Of a stretch of DNA of 64,000 bases, positions 48,758 through 57,446 are shown one piece after another. The notes under the pieces are model-generated. The model saw only the letters and a list, made by a program, of their open reading frames with translations. It ran no database searches and was not told where the DNA came from. The stretch covers positions 1 to 64,000 of the forward strand of contig JAMCZI010000028.1 of NCBI GenBank assembly GCA_023485545.1, given 5' to 3'. This stretch comes from Candidatus Martarchaeota archaeon. GTDB taxonomy: Archaea > Micrarchaeota > Micrarchaeia > Micrarchaeales > Micrarchaeaceae. The position numbers and the translations under genes are program-made. Within the stretch, counting starts at the first letter, position 1, and each line of letters begins with the position of its first letter.

Positions 48758-49642
48758 ATGGCCATAAGCAGCCCGCGCAAGGCGGTTGACGAGCTCTTGG
48801 AGAAGTACGGCATACCCACATGGGTAAAGCCCTACATCTACCGGTACATACGCGGCAACCCCATACAGGCAATAAAGCACGCCGCTAGCTTCGTCGAGAT
48901 AAAGCGCAAGAAGGGTGAGGTGACAAACTCCCACGTGAAGCTGCCAAACGGCATGAAGTTCGACATCAAGTTCGTAATGCACCTGCTCGACATGTTCTAC
49001 TATGGAGAGGAGGAAATATCAAAGATATACGCGGAATGGTCGTCAGACAGGCTGGGCGCCGACGCAGTGAAGTACGCGCCGCACTTCGTCGAACTTTCCG
49101 ATGTGAGCCAGGGCCATGCAAGGGCGGTGCGCAACCTGATAGAGGGACTGGGAAACAGGCTCTCCGACCCTTCAAAGGAGACGAAAGAGGTCTTCGGCTA
49201 TATACGCGGCATAAAGGACTGGAGGCAGCGTGTCATCGTATCAGGGCTCATAATGCGCAAGACATACGGCATACCCTTCGGCTACGTCTTCTACAAGGTG
49301 TTCTATCCTGTGGCGCCTGAGTTCATGCGCTCCTTCGGCAAGGTGTTCGAGAAGACGAGCGAGATAGTCTCATGGGGAGAAGCCGAAGCAGCCAGCATAA
49401 TATCCTCAAAGGCGGTTGACGAGTCCGAGCTTACCTCCACTACCGAGCATGTGCTGGCGTACATATACAAGTCTATAAGAGCGGAGCTGCCGTACGCCAA
49501 GAAGCAGGGTATTGAGCCCGAAGGAAAGCTTCTTCTTGAACTGGCGATTGCATATCCGCTTCATGCGATGCAGGATCTCGGGATGAAGATTGACATCGAC
49601 GCTGAAATCGAGTCAATAAAGAAGCTCTCAAAGGAGCTTTGA
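48758..49642 (+). CDS. Hypothetical helical protein
   Basis: Intact 294-codon frame; no family recognised. Confidence 0.55.
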   Translation: MAISSPRKAVDELLEKYGIPTWVKPYIYRYIRGNPIQAIKHAASFVEIKRKKGEVTNSHVKLPNGMKFDIKFVMHLLDMFYYGEEEISKIYAEWSSDRLGADAVKYAPHFVELSDVSQGHARAVRNLIEGLGNRLSDPSKETKEVFGYIRGIKDWRQRVIVSGLIMRKTYGIPFGYVFYKVFYPVAPEFMRSFGKVFEKTSEIVSWGEAEAASIISSKAVDESELTSTTEHVLAYIYKSIRAELPYAKKQGIEPEGKLLLELAIAYPLHAMQDLGMKIDIDAEIESIKKLSKEL

Positions 49643-49788
49643 TGCCGTGCAACTTGCAAGAAACAAGCGCCCTCGCCACTACTTCTTCCGGTAAAGCAGA
49701 CAAAAAGCACAATCTATAAATAGCTGCTCCAATAAATACATCATCAGGCGATATTTGGGCAACCAAATCCTATACTGTTACTAATGGT

Positions 49789-50427
49789 GTGAGCATGGCT
49801 GAGGAAATACAAAACAACAAAACCAACGGAGCGGACGGGGAGAATACAATATACATAGGCAAGAAGCCGACGATGAACTACGTGCTCGCCGTGGTTACGC
49901 AGTTCAACAGCGGCCAGAGCAAGGTTACGATAAAGGCGCGCGGCAACGCAATCTCGCGCGCAGTAGACGTGGCCGAGATAGTGCGCAACAGGTTCATGCC
50001 TGGCATTAGCTCTCCAGGAAACGAGAGCATAAAGATAGGATCAGAGGAGCTGGCGAACGAGGACGGCACAAAGTCCAAGGTCAGCTTCATACAGATAAGC
50101 GCGAAGGTGGGGCAGCCAGGCTCCGCAGGAGAGAGCGCACAGATTGACGGCCAGGACAATGTGATATACATAGGCAAGAAGCCGACGATGAACTACGTGC
50201 TCGCCGTGGTTACGCAGTTCAACAGCGGCCAGAGCAAGGTTACGATAAAGGCGCGCGGCAACGCAATCTCCAAGGCGGTTGACGTAGTTGAGATAGCCAG
50301 GAACAGGTTCATAACAGCGATGCCCAATCCGAGCGGCGAGGGCATAGCCATAAAGTCGGAGGAGGTCCAGAACGAGGACGGCACAAAGTCCAAGGTCAGC
50401 TCCATGCAGATAGTGCTGTCAAAGTGA
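49789..50427 (+). CDS. Tandem (fused) double Alba protein
   Basis: Two copies of (T/V)[36 protein letters not shown](R/K)AVDV in one frame. Confidence 0.93.
   Translation: MSMAEEIQNNKTNGADGENTIYIGKKPTMNYVLAVVTQFNSGQSKVTIKARGNAISRAVDVAEIVRNRFMPGISSPGNESIKIGSEELANEDGTKSKVSFIQISAKVGQPGSAGESAQIDGQDNVIYIGKKPTMNYVLAVVTQFNSGQSKVTIKARGNAISKAVDVVEIARNRFITAMPNPSGEGIAIKSEEVQNEDGTKSKVSSMQIVLSK
49849..49955 (+). repeat. 107-bp perfect direct repeat, copy 1 (Alba domain 1)
   Basis: Identical to 50164..50270 (offset 315). Confidence 0.95.
50164..50270 (+). repeat. 107-bp perfect direct repeat, copy 2 (Alba domain 2)
   Basis: Identical to 49849..49955. Confidence 0.95.
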
Positions 50428-50492
50428 TGCGGCACTGCTGAAAAAGCTTTATAATAGCTCATGAGATAGAGGGGTAGTCGCTGCGTGGTTTG

Positions 50493-51782
50493 ATGATAAG
50501 GACCCATTACGTTTCGGAACTCAGTGCCGAGCTCAACAACAAGAGCGTTACCGTTGCCGGCTGGGTCCACGAGGTCAGGGAGCTCGGCAAGATAACCTTC
50601 CTGCTACTCAGGGACAGAAGCGGCATTGTGCAGGTGACAGCAAAGAAGGGCATCGTGCCTGATGACGTTATCGCTTCCATGTCGCTGCCCAAGGAGAGCG
50701 TCGTAAAGATAACAGGTGTTGTCAAGGAGAACAAGGAAGCGAGGAGCGGCTTTGAAATAGTGCCTTCTGAAGTCGTGGACCTTAATCCTATATCATGGCG
50801 CATACCTTTCGAGGTGACTGGCAAGGTTGATGCTGACCTCGACGTGAGGCTTAACTACAGGTACATAGACCTGCGGCGGCTCGAAACTACCGCCATATTC
50901 AAGATACAGTCAACCATACTCAACAGCTTTTCATCATACATGATGAGCCACGGGTTCATACAGATACGCCCGCCTGACATAGTCGCGGAGGCTACAGAAG
51001 GAGGCACTGAACTGTTCAGCATCGACTACTTCGAGACAAAAGCTTACCTGGCGCAGTCTCCGCAGCTGTACAAGCAGCTCGCCGTGATAGGCGGCCTTGA
51101 CAAGGTGTTCTCAATCGTTCCGGTGTTCAGGGCGGAGAAGTCGAACACCTCATACCACCTGAACGAGTCGACGCAGATGGACGTCGAGATGGGCTTCGCC
51201 AATTCCGACGATGCAGTGTCTTTGCTGTCAAATGTGCTCGTATCGATAATAAAGGACGTGAACGAGAAGAACGCGCCAGAGCTGAAGGTGCTGCAGAAGG
51301 AGCTCCAGGTGCCGAATGTAAAGATAGCTACGTATTCCGAAGTGGTCGACGCGATAGCCGCGAGCGGCAAGGAGATAAAGTTCGGAGACGACCTTTCGCG
51401 CGAATCAGAGGCTCTTGTCAAGGACCTTTTCGGCGAGGCGGTGATAGTCAGGGACTACCCAACATCGCTGCGCGCATTCTACTCGATGCCGGATGACAAC
51501 AATCCAGAAATAACAAAGAGCTTCGACATGATCTACCGCGGCGTCGAGATATCGAGCGGCGCCCAGCGTATACACCTTCCCGAGCTGCTTATAGAGTCGA
51601 TAAGGAAGAAGGGCATGAATCCCGACAGCTTCAAGTTCTACATAGACGCTATGAGATCCGGAGCCCCGCCGCATGCTGGATGGAGCATAGGCCTCGAGAG
51701 GCTTACGATGCAGATAACCGGAATGAGCAACATACGCGAATGCGCCATGTTCCCAAGGGACAGAAAAAGGCTTACGCCTTAG
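50493..51782 (+). CDS. aspS: Aspartyl-tRNA synthetase (archaeal type)
   Basis: GWVHEVRELGKITFLLLRDRSGIVQV; TEGGTELFSIDYFETKAYLAQSPQLYKQ; FPRDRKRLTP C-terminus. Confidence 0.95.
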   Translation: MIRTHYVSELSAELNNKSVTVAGWVHEVRELGKITFLLLRDRSGIVQVTAKKGIVPDDVIASMSLPKESVVKITGVVKENKEARSGFEIVPSEVVDLNPISWRIPFEVTGKVDADLDVRLNYRYIDLRRLETTAIFKIQSTILNSFSSYMMSHGFIQIRPPDIVAEATEGGTELFSIDYFETKAYLAQSPQLYKQLAVIGGLDKVFSIVPVFRAEKSNTSYHLNESTQMDVEMGFANSDDAVSLLSNVLVSIIKDVNEKNAPELKVLQKELQVPNVKIATYSEVVDAIAASGKEIKFGDDLSRESEALVKDLFGEAVIVRDYPTSLRAFYSMPDDNNPEITKSFDMIYRGVEISSGAQRIHLPELLIESIRKKGMNPDSFKFYIDAMRSGAPPHAGWSIGLERLTMQITGMSNIRECAMFPRDRKRLTP

Positions 51783-51807
51783 CTTTCTGCAAAATGGCCG
51801 GTTGCAG

Positions 51808-52281
51808 CTACTTGGAGATTACCTTTTCCTGCACTTCCCCTGTGAGCGTGTGCGGGAATCCTGACTGTATATCGGTATAGTTCATCTCCACATAGCCTGT
51901 GTAAAGGTCACCTATCGTGCCGCTGTAAGGCGTAGTGTTGTTCATGTAGCATTGGACGACGAATGTCTGGTTGCCGCCTATCGGTATCGTGTACGGGGTT
52001 GAGAACGCAACCATGTGCGATATAGAGGGCTCGGAGTTGCACCCTATCGAGGTAACATTTATGGGCCCTTCGGTCGACTGCTCAACATTTATCGTGAGGA
52101 TGCCGTTCTCCGTAAAGGTGCTGCCCAGGCATCCAAAATCAGCTTCGAAGACGCACGATGTGTGCACGTAGGTGCTCGGGCTGAAGAGGCCCAGCTCATA
52201 GAGCACTGCAAGCGCTATCGCTATCACCAGTATGGCCCAGCCATACGTTGTCAGGTACTCTATAGCGCTTTGCGACTTCAT
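51808..52281 (-). CDS. Archaeal pilin-like protein with class III signal peptide
   Basis: MKSQSAIEYLTTYGWAILVIAIALAVLYELG. Confidence 0.8.
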   Translation of the reverse strand: MKSQSAIEYLTTYGWAILVIAIALAVLYELGLFSPSTYVHTSCVFEADFGCLGSTFTENGILTINVEQSTEGPINVTSIGCNSEPSISHMVAFSTPYTIPIGGNQTFVVQCYMNNTTPYSGTIGDLYTGYVEMNYTDIQSGFPHTLTGEVQEKVISK

Positions 52282-52290
52282 AAATACCAC

Positions 52291-53205
52291 TCAGTGCAGC
52301 GTAGCCACCAATCCGTCAATCACTCCGTTTACCCCTATGCCTCCGGTAGACCTCACCAGGATTCTGTGGCTCAGGACCGGCTTGGCAAGGAACTTTATGT
52401 CGTCAATCGTGACCTCGCTCCTCCCCTCGACGAGCGCCTTCGCTTTTCCGCAGTTCATGAAGCTTATCTCCGCCCTGGGGCTGCCTCCCATGACTACGTG
52501 TATGTCCTTCCTTGTAGCGTCGACCAGGCGCGTGATGTAACCTATCACGTCGTCGCTTATGATTACCTTCTTCGCCTCCTCCTGGAGCTTGAGTATGTCC
52601 TCCTTGCCGAGCACGCCGTTCACGTCGCTCCTGCTCTCGCTCTCCTTTATCCTGAGCATCTGTGCCTCCTCCTCCATTGAAGGGTATTTTACCTCTATCC
52701 TTAGGAGGAACCTGTCCGCAAGCACTTTAGGCAATGCTGTCGTGCCCTCTATGTTAAGCGGGTTCTGCGTAGCAAATGCAATAAACGGGTCCGGAAGCTT
52801 CATGTCCTGCCCTCCTATAGTCACCTGGCGCTCCTCCAGAGCCTCAAGAAGGCTGGTGGTTGTCTTTGGCGGGGCCCTGTTGAGCTCGTCTATAAGTAGC
52901 ATGTTGTTGAATATTGGGCCCTTTTTGAGCTGCACCTCGCCCTTGTCATCCATGTATGTATAGCCTATCACGTCCCTTATGTCAAGGTCCGGCATGCCCT
53001 GTATTCTTCCGAAGCTCGCGCTTATGCTTTCAGCCAGGGTCTTTGACATAGTAGTCTTTGCGACTCCCGGCACTCCTTCAAGGAGGACGTGTCCGTTCGC
53101 GACTATAGATATGAACATCAATTCTATGACATCCTCCTTGCCTGATATGTGCTTCTTTACCTCGGCAAGAACCTTCTGGTACGCCTCTTTTCCATCCATC
53201 TGCAA
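52291..53205 (-). CDS. MoxR-family AAA+ ATPase
   Basis: LLEGVPGVAKTTMSKTLA, LLIDELNRAPPKTTTSLLEALEERQVTI, FATQNPLNIEGT. Confidence 0.93.
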   Translation of the reverse strand: MQMDGKEAYQKVLAEVKKHISGKEDVIELMFISIVANGHVLLEGVPGVAKTTMSKTLAESISASFGRIQGMPDLDIRDVIGYTYMDDKGEVQLKKGPIFNNMLLIDELNRAPPKTTTSLLEALEERQVTIGGQDMKLPDPFIAFATQNPLNIEGTTALPKVLADRFLLRIEVKYPSMEEEAQMLRIKESESRSDVNGVLGKEDILKLQEEAKKVIISDDVIGYITRLVDATRKDIHVVMGGSPRAEISFMNCGKAKALVEGRSEVTIDDIKFLAKPVLSHRILVRSTGGIGVNGVIDGLVATLH

Positions 53206-53219
53206 ATCTCCTCAAAAGC

Positions 53220-53245
53220 TTTATATACCCTTACGGGCATATAAA
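53220..53245. promoter_or_regulatory. Palindromic divergent TATA region between MoxR and rpoF
   Basis: TTTATAT-A-CCC-TTAC-GGG-C-ATATAAA, dyad with one mismatched pair. Confidence 0.55.
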
Positions 53246-53302
53246 TATGAAAGCATTCGAAGTAAAACTATTAATAGTTTCGGCTTTTGGACAGTGGTAT
53301 CT

Positions 53303-53635
53303 ATGATTGGAGAGAAAGCTGAATTCAAGGGGGTTGCGACCCTTACCGAAGTGTACGAGATACTCGAGGAGAGGCGCAAGATGAAGGAGCCCACATACGA
53401 GCAGGAGGTAGCTCTCGAGCACGCCAAGAAGTACGGCATGGAGAAGAAGAAGTTCGAGAAGCTCAAGTCAGAGCTTGGAAAGGATTCAAATTACACAGAC
53501 AGGATCATATCAAAAATAAGCGATATAAGGCCAAAGAATGCGATGCTGCTCAGGCAGATATTCGCAAGCGAGAACAGGCCAATCACAGACGAGGAAGTAT
53601 CACACATACTTTCGATATTAAAAGAGCGTGGCTGA
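53303..53635 (+). CDS. rpoF: RNA polymerase subunit Rpb4/RpoF-like
   Basis: ATLTEVYEILEERRKMKEPTYEQEVALEHAKKYG; followed by DUF655 as in other archaea; start trimmed to ATG. Confidence 0.8.
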   Translation: MIGEKAEFKGVATLTEVYEILEERRKMKEPTYEQEVALEHAKKYGMEKKKFEKLKSELGKDSNYTDRIISKISDIRPKNAMLLRQIFASENRPITDEEVSHILSILKERG

Positions 53636-53677
53636 AATCATGATTGAGGCTGCGAAATACATGAAGGTTGATATCAA

Positions 53678-54241
53678 ATGGCTGGCGAGGAGCGAAGGGA
53701 GGAGAACGCATACGTGCTTGACTTCATGCGCAGCGGCAAGTCTTTTTCTACAAAGCCCGAGCCTATAGCCCAGCTGATAGGCGAGAACTGGTTCACTCTT
53801 CTTGAAGCTACGGCAAAGCCTGACGTCAGCATGGCTCTTGGGGAGAAGGTGTACATAGGCAGTGCGGAGCGCGAGAAGATATCGCTCATAAAGTCCAGGA
53901 TAACCTACGACCAGCTGACCGAGACCGCGAAGGGTGAGCTGCCCGTCGTCCTGTCCAAGATAATATCCGAGAACGAGAAAAGGTTCGTTGACATATTCAA
54001 CAACGCGGGGCCGCTAAACATACGCCAGCACTCCCTTGAGCTGCTTCCCGGGATAGGCAAGAAGCACCTCACCTCTATATTGAAGCAGCGCGAGGCGAAG
54101 AAGTTTGAGAGCTTCTCCGACATATCCTCGAGGGTGACGCTCATGCAGGACCCGGCAAGGATAATAAGCGAGCGCATCATAGCCGAGCTGCGGGGCGATG
54201 AGCGCTTCTACATGTTTGTCAAGCCTTACGTAAGGCGCTGA
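53678..54241 (+). CDS. DUF655 family RNA-binding protein
   Basis: AYVLDFMRSGKS.., HSLELLPGIGKKHLTSILKQREAKKFESFSDI (HhH). Confidence 0.88.
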   Translation: MAGEERREENAYVLDFMRSGKSFSTKPEPIAQLIGENWFTLLEATAKPDVSMALGEKVYIGSAEREKISLIKSRITYDQLTETAKGELPVVLSKIISENEKRFVDIFNNAGPLNIRQHSLELLPGIGKKHLTSILKQREAKKFESFSDISSRVTLMQDPARIISERIIAELRGDERFYMFVKPYVRR

Positions 54242-54242
54242 T

Positions 54243-54806
54243 ATGCAGCCCATACCAGAAGCAAAGCGCGTGTCATTTCTTCCTCTTGAGGTCTCAATGG
54301 CCGACAGGCTTGCAGAGCTAGGCAATGACGCAGATGTCTCAAGGCATGCGGCATCCGAGTCTCAGTTTCCATTTCCATACGGGAGGGATGACGCGCTCTC
54401 TTTCATCCAGTCCTCAATTACAGAGTCAGCCGCAGAAGCAGGCTTGCATTTTGCCGTAATGATAGATGGAAATATCATAGGCGCGGCAGGTATAAGCAAC
54501 ATAAATCGGCATGACAGCCACGCAGAGATAGGCTACTGGCTTGGAAAGGATTACTGGGGCAAAGGCTATGGGACTGAAACGGCAATGCTGCTTCTGCGCA
54601 TAGGTTTCGAAGAGCTAGGCCTCAACAGGATAAGCTGCATAGTCCCGGAGGGAAACGTCCGCTCCGCAAGGCTCCTTGAAAAGCTTGGCTTCAGGAACTA
54701 CGGCGTGCTGAAGGAAGAGGCGCTCAGAGATGGAAAGTTCATGGACTGCAGCATATACGCAATTCTGGCAAGGGAGTTCGATCCAGGCAAACGCGGCGTA
54801 TCATAA
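54243..54806 (+). CDS. RimJ/RimL-type GNAT acetyltransferase
   Basis: AEIGYWLGKDYWGKGYGTETAMLLLRIGFEELGLNRISCIV..NVRSARLLEKLGF. Confidence 0.92.
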   Translation: MQPIPEAKRVSFLPLEVSMADRLAELGNDADVSRHAASESQFPFPYGRDDALSFIQSSITESAAEAGLHFAVMIDGNIIGAAGISNINRHDSHAEIGYWLGKDYWGKGYGTETAMLLLRIGFEELGLNRISCIVPEGNVRSARLLEKLGFRNYGVLKEEALRDGKFMDCSIYAILAREFDPGKRGVS

Positions 54807-54813
54807 AAATCCA

Positions 54814-55755
54814 TTATCTCCTGAGTTTTTCTGATTCTGCTCTCGCCTTTGCCTCATCAAGCAATTCAAAAGCCTCTATTACGCTGTCCATGAGATCCAG
54901 AGCATGCAGCGTTGAGCCTGCTGCAACGTCAGCATCAGTTTTGCCGCCATTCACCATGCCTAAAAATATGTCCGACAGTTTTTCCGCGCCTGCCTCTATG
55001 GAGCCTATCTTCTTCTTAAGCTTTTTCCCCAATTCTGATTCGGACGGCAGCAGTCCTGCTGCGCTATACGGCGACTCCCTATCAAGTTCAATGAGGTACT
55101 CGCACGCCATTTTCACAACACTGCTATGGAATGCCCCGAGCCCGTATCCGTTCTGGGCTATGTATGCCAGCCCGGCTGCAGCCCTCCGTATGCCATTTTC
55201 CTCGGAGCCCTCAGCCTTCTCTGTTTCTGCTTCGCCGGTTTTTCCTCCAAGAAGCCCGCTATACTCCCTTCCGAATATAAAAACCCTGTGGTACTCAAGG
55301 GGGTTCGCACGCCTTAGCGCCTCCAAGATGGCCGCATTCATTTCCGGCCTGCTGTGCACAAGCACACCTTTAAGCTTCTCCTCGCTGGTAAATTCGCTTT
55401 CCCACAGCAGGATGTTCTCCTTGGCCAGCCTGTATACGTCGTAATCCTCATACCTTTCCAGGATCGCATTGTATACGCTGCCCATTTCAATTATCCCTGA
55501 GTACGATGAGTAAAATTCATCCCCGGACAGTTTTCCATCCAAATTTTCTGAAGCGAGTTCGTATATCGCGCATACTGAAAAGAAATGGTTAAGCGATGAA
55601 GCGCTTATCCTCTTTTGGGATGTGTCACCGTTTTCTAAGCGGTCCACTATTGCATCGAGCACAATCCTGCTGTCCTCCCTTATGTCCAAGCGGGATATCA
55701 TTCTGGAGTAAGCATCATGCAGCTCCTTTTTCACGTCTACAGATTTCTCCGCCAT
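54814..55755 (-). CDS. Hypothetical helical protein
   Basis: Intact frame; start reset to MAEKSVDVKKEL, preceded by AT-rich promoter-like DNA. Confidence 0.55.
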   Translation of the reverse strand: MAEKSVDVKKELHDAYSRMISRLDIREDSRIVLDAIVDRLENGDTSQKRISASSLNHFFSVCAIYELASENLDGKLSGDEFYSSYSGIIEMGSVYNAILERYEDYDVYRLAKENILLWESEFTSEEKLKGVLVHSRPEMNAAILEALRRANPLEYHRVFIFGREYSGLLGGKTGEAETEKAEGSEENGIRRAAAGLAYIAQNGYGLGAFHSSVVKMACEYLIELDRESPYSAAGLLPSESELGKKLKKKIGSIEAGAEKLSDIFLGMVNGGKTDADVAAGSTLHALDLMDSVIEAFELLDEAKARAESEKLRR

Positions 55756-55872
55756 GCTTATTTCTCGGCCGCCCTGATATTTAAATATTGGCGTCTGCAT
55801 TCTCCCCTCAGCCAGGCTGCGCGTTTGCTTGGGCATGCCTCACCAAGGTTCTTGGCAATAAAAAATTAGAGT

Positions 55873-55925
55873 GCGCTGTTGAGCGGTAGAGGCCTAAGAT
55901 ATCAAGGGCCTCTCCGCCCAAGCGC
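55873..55925. other. Intergenic two-stem hairpin (3'UTR/terminator or small RNA element)
   Basis: GCGCT..GCGG(T)AGAGGCC-loop-GGCCTCTCCGC..AGCGC; on the minus strand followed by TAATTTTTTATT. Confidence 0.5.
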
Positions 55926-55945
55926 TTACTGGGCTTTTCTAGTCC

Positions 55946-56221
55946 TTATGCTTCCTCCGCCATGAATATTGCGGCACTACCGAAGCTCATATCGTTTTGT
56001 TTTGCGATTTTTTTGCTTTTTTGTATCCTCGCGGCGAGCTCCTCTGTCAGGACCATCTTTATCGCTGCTTCGACTGCCCCGTTCTCATCCGTTATTCCTG
56101 CAGCCTTGTACAGCTCCTCGAGCTCCTTGCGCTCTATGGTGTCCATTGCCTTTTCTGCCGCTTCGCGTATTTTCTCCGTCTTCCCCTTTTTCTGGATTTG
56201 TTCCATGACCCCACTAGTCAT
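55946..56221 (-). CDS. Small helical hypothetical protein
   Basis: Purine-rich SD-like GGGGGAGAG upstream of ATG; TATA-like AATATATTTAAA upstream. Confidence 0.55.
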   Translation of the reverse strand: MTSGVMEQIQKKGKTEKIREAAEKAMDTIERKELEELYKAAGITDENGAVEAAIKMVLTEELAARIQKSKKIAKQNDMSFGSAAIFMAEEA

Positions 56222-56363
56222 TTCTCTCCCCCTACTAACTAATTTGAATTTTAAGATTTAAATATATTTTGTGGAATTATCTAATATGATATTAGAAATA
56301 TTGAGGAATCGCCGCAATTTGGGAAAACTTACAGACGTCAAAACTCGCTTACCAAAAATAAGG

Positions 56364-56384
56364 CTGGGGGCAAAAGGCCCTCAG
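56364..56384 (-). terminator. Hairpin overlapping the hsp20 stop, followed by T-rich tract on minus strand
   Basis: CTGGGGGC-AAAAG-GCCCTCAG, 8 bp including one G-T; minus strand continues to TTATTTTTGG. Confidence 0.4.
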
Positions 56385-56848
56385 TCTATCTTTACTTCCT
56401 TGCCGCGCGCCTCCTTTACCTTTTTTACTTCTACGGAGAGCGTTCCGTTGTTCATCTTAGCCTTTGCGCTGTCAGCCTTTACCTGCTCAGGGAACCTTAT
56501 CATCCTGTAGTACCCTGATGAAGACCTCTCCTTGGCGTAGTAGTTGCCCTCTTTTCCTTCCTTCTCTTCGTTCTTTTCCGCGCTCAGCTCAAGCATCTCC
56601 TCGCTGACCTTGAGCTTTATGTCCTTCTTGTCAACGCCGGGCATGTCGACCAGCACAGTGAACGAATCGCCGTTGTCCACCATGTCGACGTTGGGCAGCA
56701 GTGTTCCCCTGTCGGAGAAGTTCTGCAGAAGTCTTGCGCTGCGCCTGGCCAGCCTGAACGGATCGAAGAAATCCGCCATAAAATCAAAGTCAATAGGGGC
56801 GACCAAGCCCTTTCCGGCCTTTCTCTCGTTTTCGTTCTTTTCTTCCAT
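56381..56848 (-). CDS. Hsp20/alpha-crystallin small heat-shock protein
   Basis: VDNGDSFTVLVDMPGVDKKDIKLKVSEEMLELSAEK..RFPEQVKADSAKAKMNNGTLSVEVKK. Confidence 0.93.
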   Translation of the reverse strand: MEEKNENERKAGKGLVAPIDFDFMADFFDPFRLARRSARLLQNFSDRGTLLPNVDMVDNGDSFTVLVDMPGVDKKDIKLKVSEEMLELSAEKNEEKEGKEGNYYAKERSSSGYYRMIRFPEQVKADSAKAKMNNGTLSVEVKKVKEARGKEVKID

Positions 56849-56862
56849 TGTCTCACCTATCT

Positions 56863-56881
56863 TGTCAAAATTTATTTGACA
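56863..56881. promoter_or_regulatory. Perfect inverted repeat upstream of hsp20
   Basis: TGTCAAA-ATTTA-TTTGACA, 14 bp 5' of the hsp20 ATG. Confidence 0.65.
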
Positions 56882-56966
56882 TATCAACTAATATTAATAT
56901 AAAACACAAAATATATAAATCTATTCAATCATAATAGGTATGCATCCTATGCAACGGTGAGTGGTC

Positions 56967-57434
56967 ATGAAGAAGATAGTAATAAAGAACATAGCGATGC
57001 CGGCGAGCAACGACCCCGACAGCATAATAAGGTGGATGTGCGAGGCGTTTGGATTTTCAGGCGATGCAGCCGGAGACAACATAGACCTCGACATACTGCG
57101 CATGTTCACCTCCGAATACGGGAGGCGCGGCTCGAAGGGCATCTCAAGCTCTGAAATAAGGGTCGACCAGAGCGTCGCCAGGAGCACTATAATATACCAC
57201 CTTAACAGGTTCATAGAAGCAGGCCTGGTGGTCAAGCGCGGCAGGAAGTACTATCTCAGGGCGCCAGAACTATCCAGGGCGATAGAGGAGATAGAATACG
57301 ACATAGAACGCGAGATGCACCGCATGCTAGATATAGCAAGGGAGTTCGACAGGATGATGAATATGCCGAACGCAAGGCCTAAACGGAACAGGGAGGCGAT
57401 AGACCTCAATTACAAGGACGTTAAGATAGAGTGA
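56967..57434 (+). CDS. Winged-helix regulator, candidate heat-shock regulator
   Basis: ISSSEIRVDQSVARSTIIYHLNRFIEAGLVVKRGRKYYLRAPEL; between hsp20 and grpE-dnaK-dnaJ. Confidence 0.7.
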   Translation: MKKIVIKNIAMPASNDPDSIIRWMCEAFGFSGDAAGDNIDLDILRMFTSEYGRRGSKGISSSEIRVDQSVARSTIIYHLNRFIEAGLVVKRGRKYYLRAPELSRAIEEIEYDIEREMHRMLDIAREFDRMMNMPNARPKRNREAIDLNYKDVKIE

Positions 57435-57446
57435 GGCGGTTTGTTC

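Noticed and set aside
48758-49642. Ferritin-like diiron protein
   Set aside because: Helical, but no convincing ExxH pairs; left as hypothetical.
49849-50270. Direct repeats considered as CRISPR or transposon-derived
   Set aside because: Only two copies, in frame inside one coding sequence, each encoding an Alba core.
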